Source: Kiritimatiellia bacterium (GTDB lineage Bacteria; Verrucomicrobiota; Kiritimatiellia; RFP12; UBA1067). Taken from it: 42,090 nt of DNA. The position numbers and the translations under genes are program-made. The notes below the pieces were generated by a model, which searched no databases, was not told where the DNA came from, and saw only the letters and a program-made list of their open reading frames with translations. Location: NCBI GenBank assembly GCA_017427485.1, contig JAFRSR010000411.1, positions 1 through 42,090 on the forward strand, in the 5' to 3' direction. Positions 24,553 to 32,958 of the stretch are shown here, piece after piece; positions within the stretch are counted from its first letter, which is position 1, and the number at the start of each line of letters is the position of its first letter.

Positions 24553-25544
24553 AGTTGTTTGCTGGATGCGGTGGCCTTGCCAAGGGGTTGGAGCTGGCTG
24601 GCTTCTCACATGCTGGGCTTGTAGAGCTCAATCGGCTTGCCTGTGAAAGCCTGCGGGCGAACTTTCCCCCGGAAATTGTCCATGAAACTGACGTGCGCAA
24701 GTTTGATTTCCGCAGATACCCCTTCGTTGACATCGTATCAGGCGGGCCGCCTTGTCAGCCGTTCTCGCTTGGGGGATTGGCAAAGGCGCACGATGACGAA
24801 CGTGACATGTTCCCACAGGCAGCAAGGGCTGTCGCCGAGATCAAGCCAAAGGCGTTCTTGTTTGAGAATGTCAAAGGATTGCTTCGTGCTAAATTTTCAT
24901 CTTACTTTAACTACATCATCATGCGCCTCTCCTATCCGGAATGTGTGCAGAAGCAGGGCGAGTCATGGCGAGAGCATTTGGAGCGGTTGCACAGAGTGGT
25001 GGCAGCGGGAAAGTATTCAGGAGTCCAGTACAACGTGTCGTATAAGCTGCTCAACGCCGTGGAATATGGTGTTCCGCAAATACGAGAGCGGGTTTTCATT
25101 GTAGGGCTTCGAAGCGATTTGCAGGTGCAATGGAAATGGCCGAAGCCTCCTTGCAAGGAACGGTTGCTGCACGTTACAATTGCAGATGCATTGAAAGGCC
25201 TGCCTGATCCGCAAAGTCAGGACAACACCATTGCCGATCATGTCTTTGTGGATGGCGCGCGAATCTATCCGGGACACACGGGGAGCGATTTTTCAAAACC
25301 ATCAAAGACTATAAAGGCTGGTGCTCATGGGGTACCAGGTGGCGAAAACATGCTACGCTTCAAGGACGGAAGTGTTCGTTACATGACGATCCACGAGGCT
25401 AAGCTCATACAGTCGTTTCCGGCTGACTTCAAGATTGTTGGTGGATGGGGCGAGGCCATGCGCCAAATCGGCAATGCCGTTCCTGTCCGTTTGGCAGAAG
25501 TGGTAGGCAAGCGGCTTCGTGAAATCCTTGCAGATTGTGTGTGA
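24540..25544 (+). CDS. DNA (cytosine-5) methyltransferase, partner of the GIY-YIG enzyme
   Basis: 334 aa. C5-methyltransferase motifs in the normal order: motif I L-F-A-G-C-G-G-L-A-K-G (SAM), motif IV G-G-P-P-C72-Q-P-F (catalytic Cys), motif VI F-E-N-V-K-G, motif VIII Q-I-R-E-R-V-F-I-V-G and motif X R-Q-I-G-N-A-V-P-V. The variable, target-recognising region lies between VIII and X. It protects the host DNA against the endonuclease encoded just upstream; together they are a type II system of the Eco29kI kind. GGGGG precedes the ATG inside the end of the endonuclease gene. Same low-GC codon use as its partner. Confidence 0.95.
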   Translation: MQTLELFAGCGGLAKGLELAGFSHAGLVELNRLACESLRANFPPEIVHETDVRKFDFRRYPFVDIVSGGPPCQPFSLGGLAKAHDDERDMFPQAARAVAEIKPKAFLFENVKGLLRAKFSSYFNYIIMRLSYPECVQKQGESWREHLERLHRVVAAGKYSGVQYNVSYKLLNAVEYGVPQIRERVFIVGLRSDLQVQWKWPKPPCKERLLHVTIADALKGLPDPQSQDNTIADHVFVDGARIYPGHTGSDFSKPSKTIKAGAHGVPGGENMLRFKDGSVRYMTIHEAKLIQSFPADFKIVGGWGEAMRQIGNAVPVRLAEVVGKRLREILADCV

Positions 25545-25591
25545 TGTGTGTGCGGTTGACGCACAGGCCGTGTCTCGTCAGGAACTCAACC

Positions 25592-27103
25592 ATGAAAACT
25601 GAAATCTTCATATCTGTTGTCTTAGTGTTCGTTTCTTCCGTGACGTATGGCGGGCGGTACAACGTGCGACCGTCCACCTCGCCCGACCGCGTGCGGTCCC
25701 CGCTGCAGGTGGACCTGCCGCGCATCGGCACGCTCGCGCCGCGCGGCGCGAGGGAGGTGGGGAAGTCCAACTGGACGATCGGGTGCGAGGTGCTGGACCG
25801 CGACTTCGCCAACTTCTGGGAGTACTGCGACCTCGTCGAGCCGCTCGGCATCAAGACCGTCCGCCTCCAGGCCGGCTGGGCGAAGTGCGAGCCGAAGCCG
25901 GGCGCATTCAACTTCGGCTGGCTCGACAAGATCGTCGACTACCTCAAGGGGCAGGGCCTGGAGGTGATCCTCGAAACCTCCTACGGAAACACGATCTACC
26001 CCGGCGCCGGCGGCTGGGACCTCTCGGGCGGCATCCCCACGACGGAGGAGGGCCTCCGCCACTGGGACGAGTGGATCGACGCGCTCTCGCGCCACTTTGC
26101 CGGCCGCGTGGACTACTGGGCCATGTGGAACGAGCCGGACAACAACCGCAAGGTCAACACGCCCGAGCGCGTGGCCGACTTCAACCGCCGCACCGCCCGC
26201 ATCATCCGCAGGAACATCCCGGACGCCCGTCTGCAGGGCCTTTCCCTCGGCGGCAACGACCCCGAGTACTTCGAGGGCTGCCTGCAGGCGCTCGCGGCGA
26301 CGGGCGACGTCGACCTGTTCGAGACCTACATCTACCACGGCTACGAGCTCGCGCCCGAGATCAGCTATCCGAAGGTCGCGGCGAAGCGGGCCGTGCTGGA
26401 GAAGTATTCGTCGAAGGCGCGCCTCCGCCAGGGCGAGAACGGGTGCCCCTCCGAGCTGATCGGCAAGTTCGCGCTCGCGAACACGCCGTGGTCGGAGCTG
26501 ACCCAGGCGAAGTGGGACATGCGCCGCATGCTGGGCGACCTGGGGCACGGCTACGAGAGCTCCGTCTACACCATGAGCGACTTCCGCCACCACGGCGTCT
26601 CCATCCACTCGCCGAACAACAAGGGACTCGTCCGCGCGAACGACAACCGCGAGACGATCGCCATCAAGCGCGCCTACTACGCCGTGCAGAACGTCGCCGG
26701 GCTCTTCGACGCATCCGTGCGACTCGCCGCCGCGGGCGACGCCCATTCGGCCACGAACTCGGACATCACGGTCGCGTTCTACGACTACCGCAAGTCGGCC
26801 GCCGACGGGAAGATCCGTCCGCTCTTCGCGTTCTGGACGTGCGGACACACCTCCGGCAAGTGGCGCGACACGACGGTGACGTACGACCGGCCGTCCGACT
26901 CGTTCACCACGCGCCCCACGGTGATCGACTGGAACGGGCCGGCGTTCGAGGAACCCGTCTGGGTGGACCTGCTCACGGGCCGCGTCTACGCCTTCCCGAA
27001 GGAGGACATGCTCGTCCATTCCGCCGGCGTCACGTTCGTGAACGTGCCGGTCTACGACTCGCCGTGCGTCCTCACCGAGCGCGCCGCCCTGAAGCTTCAG
27101 TAG
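25592..27103 (+). CDS. Clan GH-A glycoside hydrolase (GH39/GH51-like)
   Basis: 503 aa from the ATG at 25592 with AGGAA upstream; an earlier ATG at 25535 is still in frame but lacks a signal peptide at its start. Residues 1-20 are a signal peptide (F-I-S-V-V-L-V-F-V-S-S-V). A TIM barrel with I-K-T-V-R-L-Q-A-G-W-A near 90, M-W-N-E-P-D-N with the acid/base Glu near 180, and R-Q-G-E-N-G with the nucleophile Glu near 281. Both sit at the ends of strands 4 and 7 as in clan GH-A. A beta-sandwich follows. The exact family is unclear; GH39 (xylosidase-type) or a related family would fit the hemicellulose theme. Base composition returns to the GC-rich norm here, marking the right edge of the restriction-modification island. 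Confidence 0.78.
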   Translation: MKTEIFISVVLVFVSSVTYGGRYNVRPSTSPDRVRSPLQVDLPRIGTLAPRGAREVGKSNWTIGCEVLDRDFANFWEYCDLVEPLGIKTVRLQAGWAKCEPKPGAFNFGWLDKIVDYLKGQGLEVILETSYGNTIYPGAGGWDLSGGIPTTEEGLRHWDEWIDALSRHFAGRVDYWAMWNEPDNNRKVNTPERVADFNRRTARIIRRNIPDARLQGLSLGGNDPEYFEGCLQALAATGDVDLFETYIYHGYELAPEISYPKVAAKRAVLEKYSSKARLRQGENGCPSELIGKFALANTPWSELTQAKWDMRRMLGDLGHGYESSVYTMSDFRHHGVSIHSPNNKGLVRANDNRETIAIKRAYYAVQNVAGLFDASVRLAAAGDAHSATNSDITVAFYDYRKSAADGKIRPLFAFWTCGHTSGKWRDTTVTYDRPSDSFTTRPTVIDWNGPAFEEPVWVDLLTGRVYAFPKEDMLVHSAGVTFVNVPVYDSPCVLTERAALKLQ

Positions 27104-27128
27104 GGCGTTTCCCGCAGGCTTCCAGTTC

Positions 27129-27179
27129 GCCGCCAAGATGGCGGCTCTCCATGCGGGAGGGTCGCGCTCCTGCGCGACC
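27129..27179. repeat. Two hairpins between convergent genes
   Basis: GCCGCC-AAGAT-GGCGGC at 27129-27145, then GGTCGCGC-TCCT-GCGCGACC at 27160-27179. They fill the gap between two convergent genes and could end transcription from both sides, although no T-run follows. The first recurs at 31337 and 34845, the second inside the MmeI-like gene at 40991. Confidence 0.85.
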
Positions 27180-27180
27180 G

Positions 27181-28935
27181 CTAGAACTTCTTCTCGGCCA
27201 CGAGTTCGCAGTTGGACATCGCGGGGCCGCGATATTGGACGAGAATCAGGTGTAGCGTCGTGCCCTTTGCGAGGCCCGGCACCTTCTTGTCCTTCGCGTA
27301 GTTCTTGAGCTGCTTGATTCCCCCGGCACGCTGCGCCTCCTGCTCCGCCTTCTTCGCGCCCTTCTTCAGGTACTTGAACTCGACGATGTAGCTGTGCGGC
27401 ACGTCGCCGTAGTACGTGCGCTCAGGGAAGAGGAAGAAGTCGCAGTTGCCGTGCGACATCTCCAGCTCGGGACAGGTGATGAACTGAGGCAGGTGCCCCA
27501 TCTCGCACTGGAAGTAGCCCTGCATGCGCACCTCGCCGTCGATGCCGCCGCGTATCGGCGTCGTCTCCTTGAAGTTCTTCGAGACGAGCTCAAAGAACTC
27601 GCGCCACTTGCCCTCGTAGGCGAAGGATTGCGCGGCGTCGTCCCAGTCGAGGAAGCTCTTCGTCGGCGGGAAGTACCGGTCGCGGAGATAGCCGTATATC
27701 TGCTTCTCCACGCAGGCGTTCGGCACGGCATAGATGGTCGTGCCCATCTTGCGTCCCGCCATCGAGAGCAGGCCGTAGTAGAAGAAAAGCGAGCGGAAGT
27801 TCGCGGGTTTGATGATCGCCTCGGCGGGGAACGACTCCACGAGCGGGAACTGGACGCCGCCCTTGGCGACGGCCTGCTCCGTCATCGGCAACGCCTCCAG
27901 CGGCTCCATCTTGAACACGGCGCGCTGGAGGTCGGAGATCGTCTTGAGCTTCTCGTAGTCCGTCTTGATGTTTGCGTCCACCATGTTCTTTGGCGGCTCT
28001 CCCTTTGCAACAAGGTGTTTCAGATGGTAAAGCGTCATGTCGGAGTTAAACACGCACTCAGCCCCCACCTTCTCTTCGGCGAAGCAATAACCATCGTACC
28101 AGGGCTTGATGGAATTCACGATCTCCTCGGGGTCGCCGGACTTGAACGCGCCCATCCCCTTGAAGTTGCGGTACATTTGACGGACTTCCGTCTCGGAAAA
28201 GCCGAGCGCGGCGTTGAAGTCGGAGTCGAGCGTGAGGTTTGCCGCGATGTTGAAGCCGCTCGTCAGGTCATCCAGTGTCACGGGCGAGACGCCCGTCATG
28301 AAGATGCGGTCGAACTCGCCCTTGAACTTCTTGAACCAGTTGCGGTAGAACCCCGCGCCGTGCGTGATCTCGCGGTAGTCCGTCACGCCCGTCGCGCGGA
28401 TCATCTGGTTCGTGAAGTTGTCGTACTCGTCGATGATGAGGTAGAGGGGGATGCCGATTGTCTTGCTGCGCGCGGTGACGGCCGCGATTTTCTCCTCCGC
28501 AGTCTTGCCGGGAAAGGACGCCTTGAACGTGTGGTCGTAATGCTCTGAATAGCGGAACACGAATTCGTCGAGCATCGTGGCGACATGCTTCTCGAACGAC
28601 TCTTGCAACGCTTCGCCTGTGCCACCAACCTTCGAGAAGTCGAGCTTCAGCGTCATGAATCGGTTCGCGTTCTCCGTGGGATGCTTCCCGATCCAGAGGT
28701 CGCCGAAGAGCTTCTTGAAGTCCTTCTTCTGGTTGAGGTCGTAGTAGCTCTCCATCATCGAGAGGAAGAGCGATTTGCCGAACCGGCGCGGCCGCACGAA
28801 GAAGATGAAGCTATCGCGCGCCTCTATCTGCGCAAGGTACTCCGTCTTGTCGACATAGTAGTACCCCTCGCTGCGGAGTCGCCTGAAATCCATGATTCCG
28901 TAGGGAATCTTGAGGTCTGTGCGCTTCTTTGCCAT
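27181..28935 (-). CDS. AAA-ATPase-like / PD-(D/E)XK nuclease-fold protein
   Basis: 584 aa on the minus strand. N-terminal AAA-ATPase-like domain of the type usually paired with DUF1703: I-P-Y-G-I-M-D-F-R-R-L-R, Y-Y-V-D-K-T-E-Y-L, Walker A variant R-P-R-R-F-G-K-S-L-F-L-S, and Walker B I-I-D-E-Y-D-N. The C-terminal 120 residues carry a PD-(D/E)XK pattern: N-C-D-F-F-L-F then I-V-E-F-K-Y-L-K, followed by A-G-G-I-K-Q-L-K-N-Y-A. This family is very abundant in gut anaerobes; its function is not settled. Start at 28935 because TGG-TATACT lies only 6 nt upstream. Codon use is a little less GC-rich than the neighbours. Confidence 0.9.
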   Translation of the reverse strand: MAKKRTDLKIPYGIMDFRRLRSEGYYYVDKTEYLAQIEARDSFIFFVRPRRFGKSLFLSMMESYYDLNQKKDFKKLFGDLWIGKHPTENANRFMTLKLDFSKVGGTGEALQESFEKHVATMLDEFVFRYSEHYDHTFKASFPGKTAEEKIAAVTARSKTIGIPLYLIIDEYDNFTNQMIRATGVTDYREITHGAGFYRNWFKKFKGEFDRIFMTGVSPVTLDDLTSGFNIAANLTLDSDFNAALGFSETEVRQMYRNFKGMGAFKSGDPEEIVNSIKPWYDGYCFAEEKVGAECVFNSDMTLYHLKHLVAKGEPPKNMVDANIKTDYEKLKTISDLQRAVFKMEPLEALPMTEQAVAKGGVQFPLVESFPAEAIIKPANFRSLFFYYGLLSMAGRKMGTTIYAVPNACVEKQIYGYLRDRYFPPTKSFLDWDDAAQSFAYEGKWREFFELVSKNFKETTPIRGGIDGEVRMQGYFQCEMGHLPQFITCPELEMSHGNCDFFLFPERTYYGDVPHSYIVEFKYLKKGAKKAEQEAQRAGGIKQLKNYAKDKKVPGLAKGTTLHLILVQYRGPAMSNCELVAEKKF

Positions 28936-28941
28936 GCGATA

Positions 28942-28947
28942 AGTATA
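28942..28947 (-). promoter_or_regulatory. Extended -10 of the AAA-ATPase-like gene, leaderless layout
   Basis: Minus strand: TTGTGG-TATACT, then TATCGC, then ATG at 28935. Six nt leave no room for a ribosome site, so the mRNA probably starts at the start codon. Confidence 0.6.
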
Positions 28948-28982
28948 CCACAAAATTCACTGTTTGCGCGGCTTGAACCCGC

Positions 28983-29011
28983 TTGAACCCATCGGCAGGA
29001 TATGGTATCAT
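28983..29011 (+). promoter_or_regulatory. Promoter of the beta-helix gene
   Basis: TTGAAC at 28983-28988, 17-bp spacer, ATGG-TATCAT with the hexamer at 29006-29011. GCTTGAACCC is present twice in a row (28971-28990). Six nt downstream an ATG at 29018 opens a 14-codon ORF ending in a TGA that overlaps the ATG at 29059. Confidence 0.65.
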
Positions 29012-29058
29012 ATCGGCATGTTGACCATTTCCCGCAAACCAACAAGGAGAACGACAAA

Positions 29059-31312
29059 ATGACGAAAGTGACAATACAGGCCCGATTCGGGGGGGGGGCG
29101 TAAGTTAGCCGGTCTCCTTGCGGTTGGAGCAATGACGCTGGTTCCGTGCGTGGGCCAGGCGGTCACCGTGAGCTCGGTGGCGGATCTCGTCTCGGCGATC
29201 GAGGCCGTGAACGCCGGCGGCAGCGACACGACGATCAACGTCGCTCCCGGCACGTACGACGTCTCGCAAGTCCACATGAACGCGGACGGGCATCTCTACA
29301 TCTCCCGTCCGTGCACGATCCAGGGCACGGACACGACCTCCTGGCGGGGCCAGGAGCCGCGCGAGACGGCGGTCATCTTCGACGCGAAGGACGTCAGCCG
29401 CATCTTCTACGTGAACAAGGAAGTCAACAAGGCCACGTTCCGCCATCTCACGTTCCAGAACGCCCACGCGCGCGAAAACACGGAAACGCCGCCTGACGGT
29501 TGGGACGCCTTCACCGACAACTATCCGCGCGGCGGCGCGATTGCGACGGGGGTGAGCAGCTCGACTTCGAACAAGGCGCTCGTCACGAACTGCGTGTTTC
29601 GTGCGGGCTACGCCAAGCAAGGGGGCGGAGTCTACAACTGCGACGTATATGATTCGTTCTTCACGAACAACACGACGTACAGCTGCGGCTCGGCCGTGAT
29701 TGCGAGCGGCGTCTACGGTTGCCTGATTGTCGGCGGTCAGTCGACGCACGGAAACGGAGCGGCCCGGAACTGCAATCCCATCCGCGACACCACGTTCATC
29801 AACAACTGGTGTTACGGTAGTGGCGGCGGCGCCTTCGGCGGATCGGCCACCGTCTCCAATTGCGTTTTCATCGGGAACTCGGCGGACGGCAATGCCGGGG
29901 CGCTCTGCACCGAGAAGCCGGACAAGGCGAACTGCAAGGCGCTTGACTGCGTCTTCATCGGCAACTACGCCAAAGGCCACGGCGGAGTCTGCTACGGAGT
30001 CCACACCATCTCCGGCTGCGTCTTCACGAACAACATGTCGAAGGGACATGGCGGGGCTCTCTACAACTGCTCAAACCGCGTCCAGCAGTGCACGTTCTTC
30101 GGGAACAGCGCGACGAACAAAGATTCCTGCGGGGGCGCTGCCTACGGTTGCCGCATCGACAGCAGTACCTTCGTCAGCAACTCTGCCTATCGGGGCGGCG
30201 CGACGTATGACTGCAAGAACGAACGCTGCGCGTTCGAGGGGAATTGGGCGCACCAGTACGGCGGTGGAACCGCCCTGGGCGAGCAGCGTCTGTGCACGTT
30301 CCTGGCGAACAGGACATGGTCCGCGGATTGGAACCAGGGCGGAGCGGGATGCCACTCGGCGACGCTCGTGACCGGCTGCGTCTTCCGACTCAACGTCGCA
30401 ACCGACACGTCGGGAAAGACGAACGCCTATGGCGGCGGCGTGATGAAATGCCCCGACGTGCGGAATTGCTACTTCGAGAGCAACTATGCCGGCAAGGGAG
30501 GGGCGGGGTGCCTCAGCGACCTGTACGACTGCGTCATCACGAACTGCTCCAGCGGAACGGACTGGGCCGACGGCGCCGACGCCGTCGGCATGAACGGGAA
30601 CGCGAGCCTTGCGCCGAATCGAATCGTGCGCTGCAAGATCTATGACTGCCACGGCGTCAATGCCGGTCGCGGGAAGGCGCGCGCCATCGGCGGGATGGTG
30701 GCCGAGGACTGCGAAGTCTGGGGCGGCAACATTCGCGCCGGGTCCGCCACGCGGTGCGTGTTCCACGGACGGCGCGACGGCGTGGAGATTCCCATCCTTG
30801 CCGTTGACGGCACGGTGATGACAAACTGCCTCGTGACTGACGCGGCGGTTGGCATCGGCTTCAACAACACCGCCAAGCTCGTCAATTGCACGGTCGTCAA
30901 CGTCTCGGCGTCCACGGCCCTTGTGGGAAGTTACTTCACGGCCGTCAATACGCTCTTCGCGAACAACGTGCAGAACGGGACGCCCGCAGACATTTCGCTG
31001 AGATCGGACTTCTCGTACTTCAACCTGACAAACTGCCTCTATCGGACGGCGAACGCAGCCGCGCTCGCCGGCCTCCGCGGAACGGGCAACGTCCAGATTC
31101 CGGCGGGCAGGCGCTACGGCTTTGTGGGAGGTGCGGGCGCGCATCCCTATTCGATCGTGAACTCGTCTCCGGCGCGCGAACAGGGGCTTGCCATTGACTG
31201 GCCCGAGGGCACGCTTGACCTCGCGGGGAACGCCCGCGTGAACGGCGCGGTCGACATCGGCTGCTACGAATGCTACCTCCCGCCCGTCGGCACCGTCATC
31301 CTGTTCCAATGA
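29059..31312 (+). CDS. Exported beta-helix protein with Pmp-like repeats, frameshifted in poly-G
   Basis: The ATG at 29059 has AAGGAG at a normal distance, but its frame stops at 29101 after a run of ten G. With nine G the frame joins the downstream one (R-K-L-A-G-L-L-A-V-G-A-M-T-L-V-P-C-V-G-Q-A, a good signal peptide) and gives about 750 aa. In the sequence as given only the part from 29132 would be translated from an ATG. The mature protein is a right-handed beta-helix: strands spaced regularly with repeated G-G-A/G-G-G and F-x-x-N motifs (C-V-F-I-G-N-S-A, C-V-F-T-N-N, C-T-F-F-G-N-S-A), as in chlamydial polymorphic outer-membrane proteins and pectin-lyase folds. Many Cys pairs occur. It closes with V-D-I-G-C-Y-E, then L-P-P-V-G-T-V-I-L-F-Q. 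Probably a surface adhesin or polysaccharide-binding protein; no enzyme residues could be identified. Confidence 0.8.
29089..29098. repeat. Run of ten G at the start of the beta-helix gene
   Basis: A 10-nt homopolymer at codon 11 onward of the gene starting at 29059. It puts the start codon and the body of the gene in different frames; losing one G (or gaining two) would restore the frame. Confidence 0.9.
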
Positions 31313-31336
31313 TGCGTGAGCCCATAGCCCCCGTGC

Positions 31337-31353
31337 GCCGCCAAGATGGCGGC
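31337..31353. repeat. Hairpin GCCGCC-AAGAT-GGCGGC before the deacetylase-like gene
   Basis: Perfect 6-bp stem with the same AAGAT loop as at 27129 and 34845. It ends 5 nt before the ATG at 31359 and occupies the place where the ribosome site should be, so it could hinder translation when folded, or act as end of the upstream transcript. Confidence 0.75.
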
Positions 31354-31358
31354 TGGAT

Positions 31359-32768
31359 ATGAAAGTACATGCGAAAATTCTGGGATCGGTCCTGCTGGCA
31401 GCGGCGCTTTCCGCAGCTGCCGCCGAGCCGACCAAGGTCGTGTTCTTCTTCGACACCGAGGACTTCATACAGCCTCGCAGTTCCGACGCGATACGCGACA
31501 TGGCGAACGTGCTCGCCGCGGAAGGCGTCAAGGGGCATTTCGCCATGGTGGGCTATCTCGGCAAGAAACTTGTCGACTGGCGGCGGTTCGACGTCATCGA
31601 TGCCCTGAAGGCGCATCATGTCGGCACGCAGACGCTCTACCACTCCCTTCATCCGAACATCACCGAGTATACCGACATCGAGGACTTCGACGCGGCATAC
31701 GTCCGCGCCCTGGAGGAAGAGTCGCGCGGCATCGGCATGCTCATGGCGGCGACGGGCAAGGACCGCATGTGGTGTTCGGTCCTGCCGGGCAACGGCAACA
31801 CGATCGTGGGGCTTTATCTTTATGCGGACATGGGCATCCCGTTCTTCGGCGGCGGGACCGGGATGTACGAGGACGAGACCAAGTGCGGCGACATCTGGTA
31901 CTGCAACCAACGGCATCTCAATTACGCATACAGCCTGCACCTTGAATCCTTCCTGCATGAACAGCCGGAGAATGTAATCAACGCAAAACTGGACGAGCTC
32001 GCCAAGCAGCAGGTCGTCACGTTCTACATGCATCCCCACATGGCGGTGTGCACCCGGCACTGGGACTGGGTGTTCCGCAAGGGCAACCTGTACCCGTTCG
32101 GAGAATGGCCTTATGCGGAAGCGCGCGATCCGGCGGTGACCGCGGCCTATTACGAACGCGTCAAGGCGTTCCTCAAGAAGCTGAAGGCTGATCCGCGCTT
32201 CGAGATCACGGACTGCCCCGTGCTCCTTGCCGCCCAGAACCCCCGCAGGCCGATCACGCGGGACGACGTGCCGGCCATCCGCGCGGCGCTCGCGAAATCG
32301 TTGGGGCCCGTGCGCGCGCCGGCGGAATGGAGCATTGCGGACTGCTTCCTGGCGGCCGTGGAGTTTCTGCGCGGCAAGACGCTGCATAGGCCGGGGAAGA
32401 CCTACGGTTTCTTGTACGCGCCAAAGGGCGTAAAGGAACAGGTGCGCGTAAAGGCGGCGGATCTCGTGGCGGCGGCGCAACGGATGGACGTGTCGCGCTT
32501 CCTGCCGACGTCGATCGATGTCGGCGGCGTCGAGATCGGCCCTGCCGACTTCCTGTTTGCCGCACTTGAGGCGATTGAGACCGGCAAGGACGAAGTCCTC
32601 GTGACGCCCCGCGACCAGCTGGGCGACATTGCCCGCTATCTGCCGAAGATGGCAACGGTTAATTTCAGGGATACGTGGATCTACACGCCGGAATACAAGG
32701 ATGCATGGACCTCAAACCGCCTGCGCTGGCAGTTCTGGACGTTCCGCTACGAACGCCCGTCCCGTTAG
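31359..32768 (+). CDS. Exported polysaccharide-deacetylase-like protein
   Basis: 469 aa, signal peptide 1-22 (L-L-A-A-A-L-S-A-A-A-A). The N-terminal half looks like a NodB/CE4-type barrel: V-V-F-F-F-D32-T-E-D, K-G-H-F-A-M-V-G, H86-H-V-G-T-Q-T-L-Y-H-S-L-H-P, and later T-F-Y-M-H-P-H-M. The metal motif is H-S-L-H rather than the classical H-S/T-x-x-H, so activity is uncertain. From about residue 368 to 410, L-V-A-A-A-Q-R-M...L-P-T-S-I-D-V-G-G-V-E-I...F-L-F-A-A-L-E-A-I resembles a pseudomurein-binding-type repeat, with a weaker copy near 310-345. I infer a cell-wall or polysaccharide-bound deacetylase. Start codon has only a weak ribosome site next to a hairpin. Confidence 0.7.
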   Translation: MKVHAKILGSVLLAAALSAAAAEPTKVVFFFDTEDFIQPRSSDAIRDMANVLAAEGVKGHFAMVGYLGKKLVDWRRFDVIDALKAHHVGTQTLYHSLHPNITEYTDIEDFDAAYVRALEEESRGIGMLMAATGKDRMWCSVLPGNGNTIVGLYLYADMGIPFFGGGTGMYEDETKCGDIWYCNQRHLNYAYSLHLESFLHEQPENVINAKLDELAKQQVVTFYMHPHMAVCTRHWDWVFRKGNLYPFGEWPYAEARDPAVTAAYYERVKAFLKKLKADPRFEITDCPVLLAAQNPRRPITRDDVPAIRAALAKSLGPVRAPAEWSIADCFLAAVEFLRGKTLHRPGKTYGFLYAPKGVKEQVRVKAADLVAAAQRMDVSRFLPTSIDVGGVEIGPADFLFAALEAIETGKDEVLVTPRDQLGDIARYLPKMATVNFRDTWIYTPEYKDAWTSNRLRWQFWTFRYERPSR

Positions 32769-32770
32769 AT

Positions 32771-32870
32771 GTGAATGTTGCCAATGAGAGAATGTTGCCA
32801 ATGCCCAATTCCAATATCCAATTGGCAACATTGGTACTGGCAACATTTCCACATTGGCAACATTTCCACT
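32771..32870. repeat. GTTGCCAAT palindromic element, copy A
   Basis: Two GTTGCCAAT-containing units on the left, a C-C-C-A-A-T-rich centre, then three GGCAACATT units in the opposite direction: an imperfect long inverted repeat. It starts 3 nt after the deacetylase-like gene's TAG and is followed directly by a promoter. Copies B (34898) and C (41865) are nearly the same. Confidence 0.93.
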
Positions 32871-32883
32871 GGCCGTTTTCGGC

Positions 32884-32913
32884 TTGCGGGAAAGGGCCGG
32901 AGTGTGATATGAT
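32884..32913 (+). promoter_or_regulatory. Promoter behind palindrome copy A
   Basis: TTGCGG at 32884-32889, 18-bp spacer, TGA-TATGAT with the hexamer at 32908-32913. Almost identical in sequence and position to the promoter at 35012-35041, including the spacer, so the palindrome plus promoter were duplicated together. Confidence 0.75.
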
Positions 32914-32958
32914 AGCCGCACATAGAACTGGAAGAGGGAAGCACGAGAGGACTCAACA

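Noticed and set aside
29059..29131. Programmed ribosomal frameshifting at the G run
   Set aside because: The body of the gene is in the +1 frame, while slippage on homopolymers usually goes to -1, and no stimulatory pseudoknot was evident; length change of the tract is the simpler explanation.
32771..32870. The GTTGCCAAT palindrome as a tRNA or other structured RNA gene
   Set aside because: It has no tRNA features; the symmetry is of long repeated arms typical of repetitive DNA elements.
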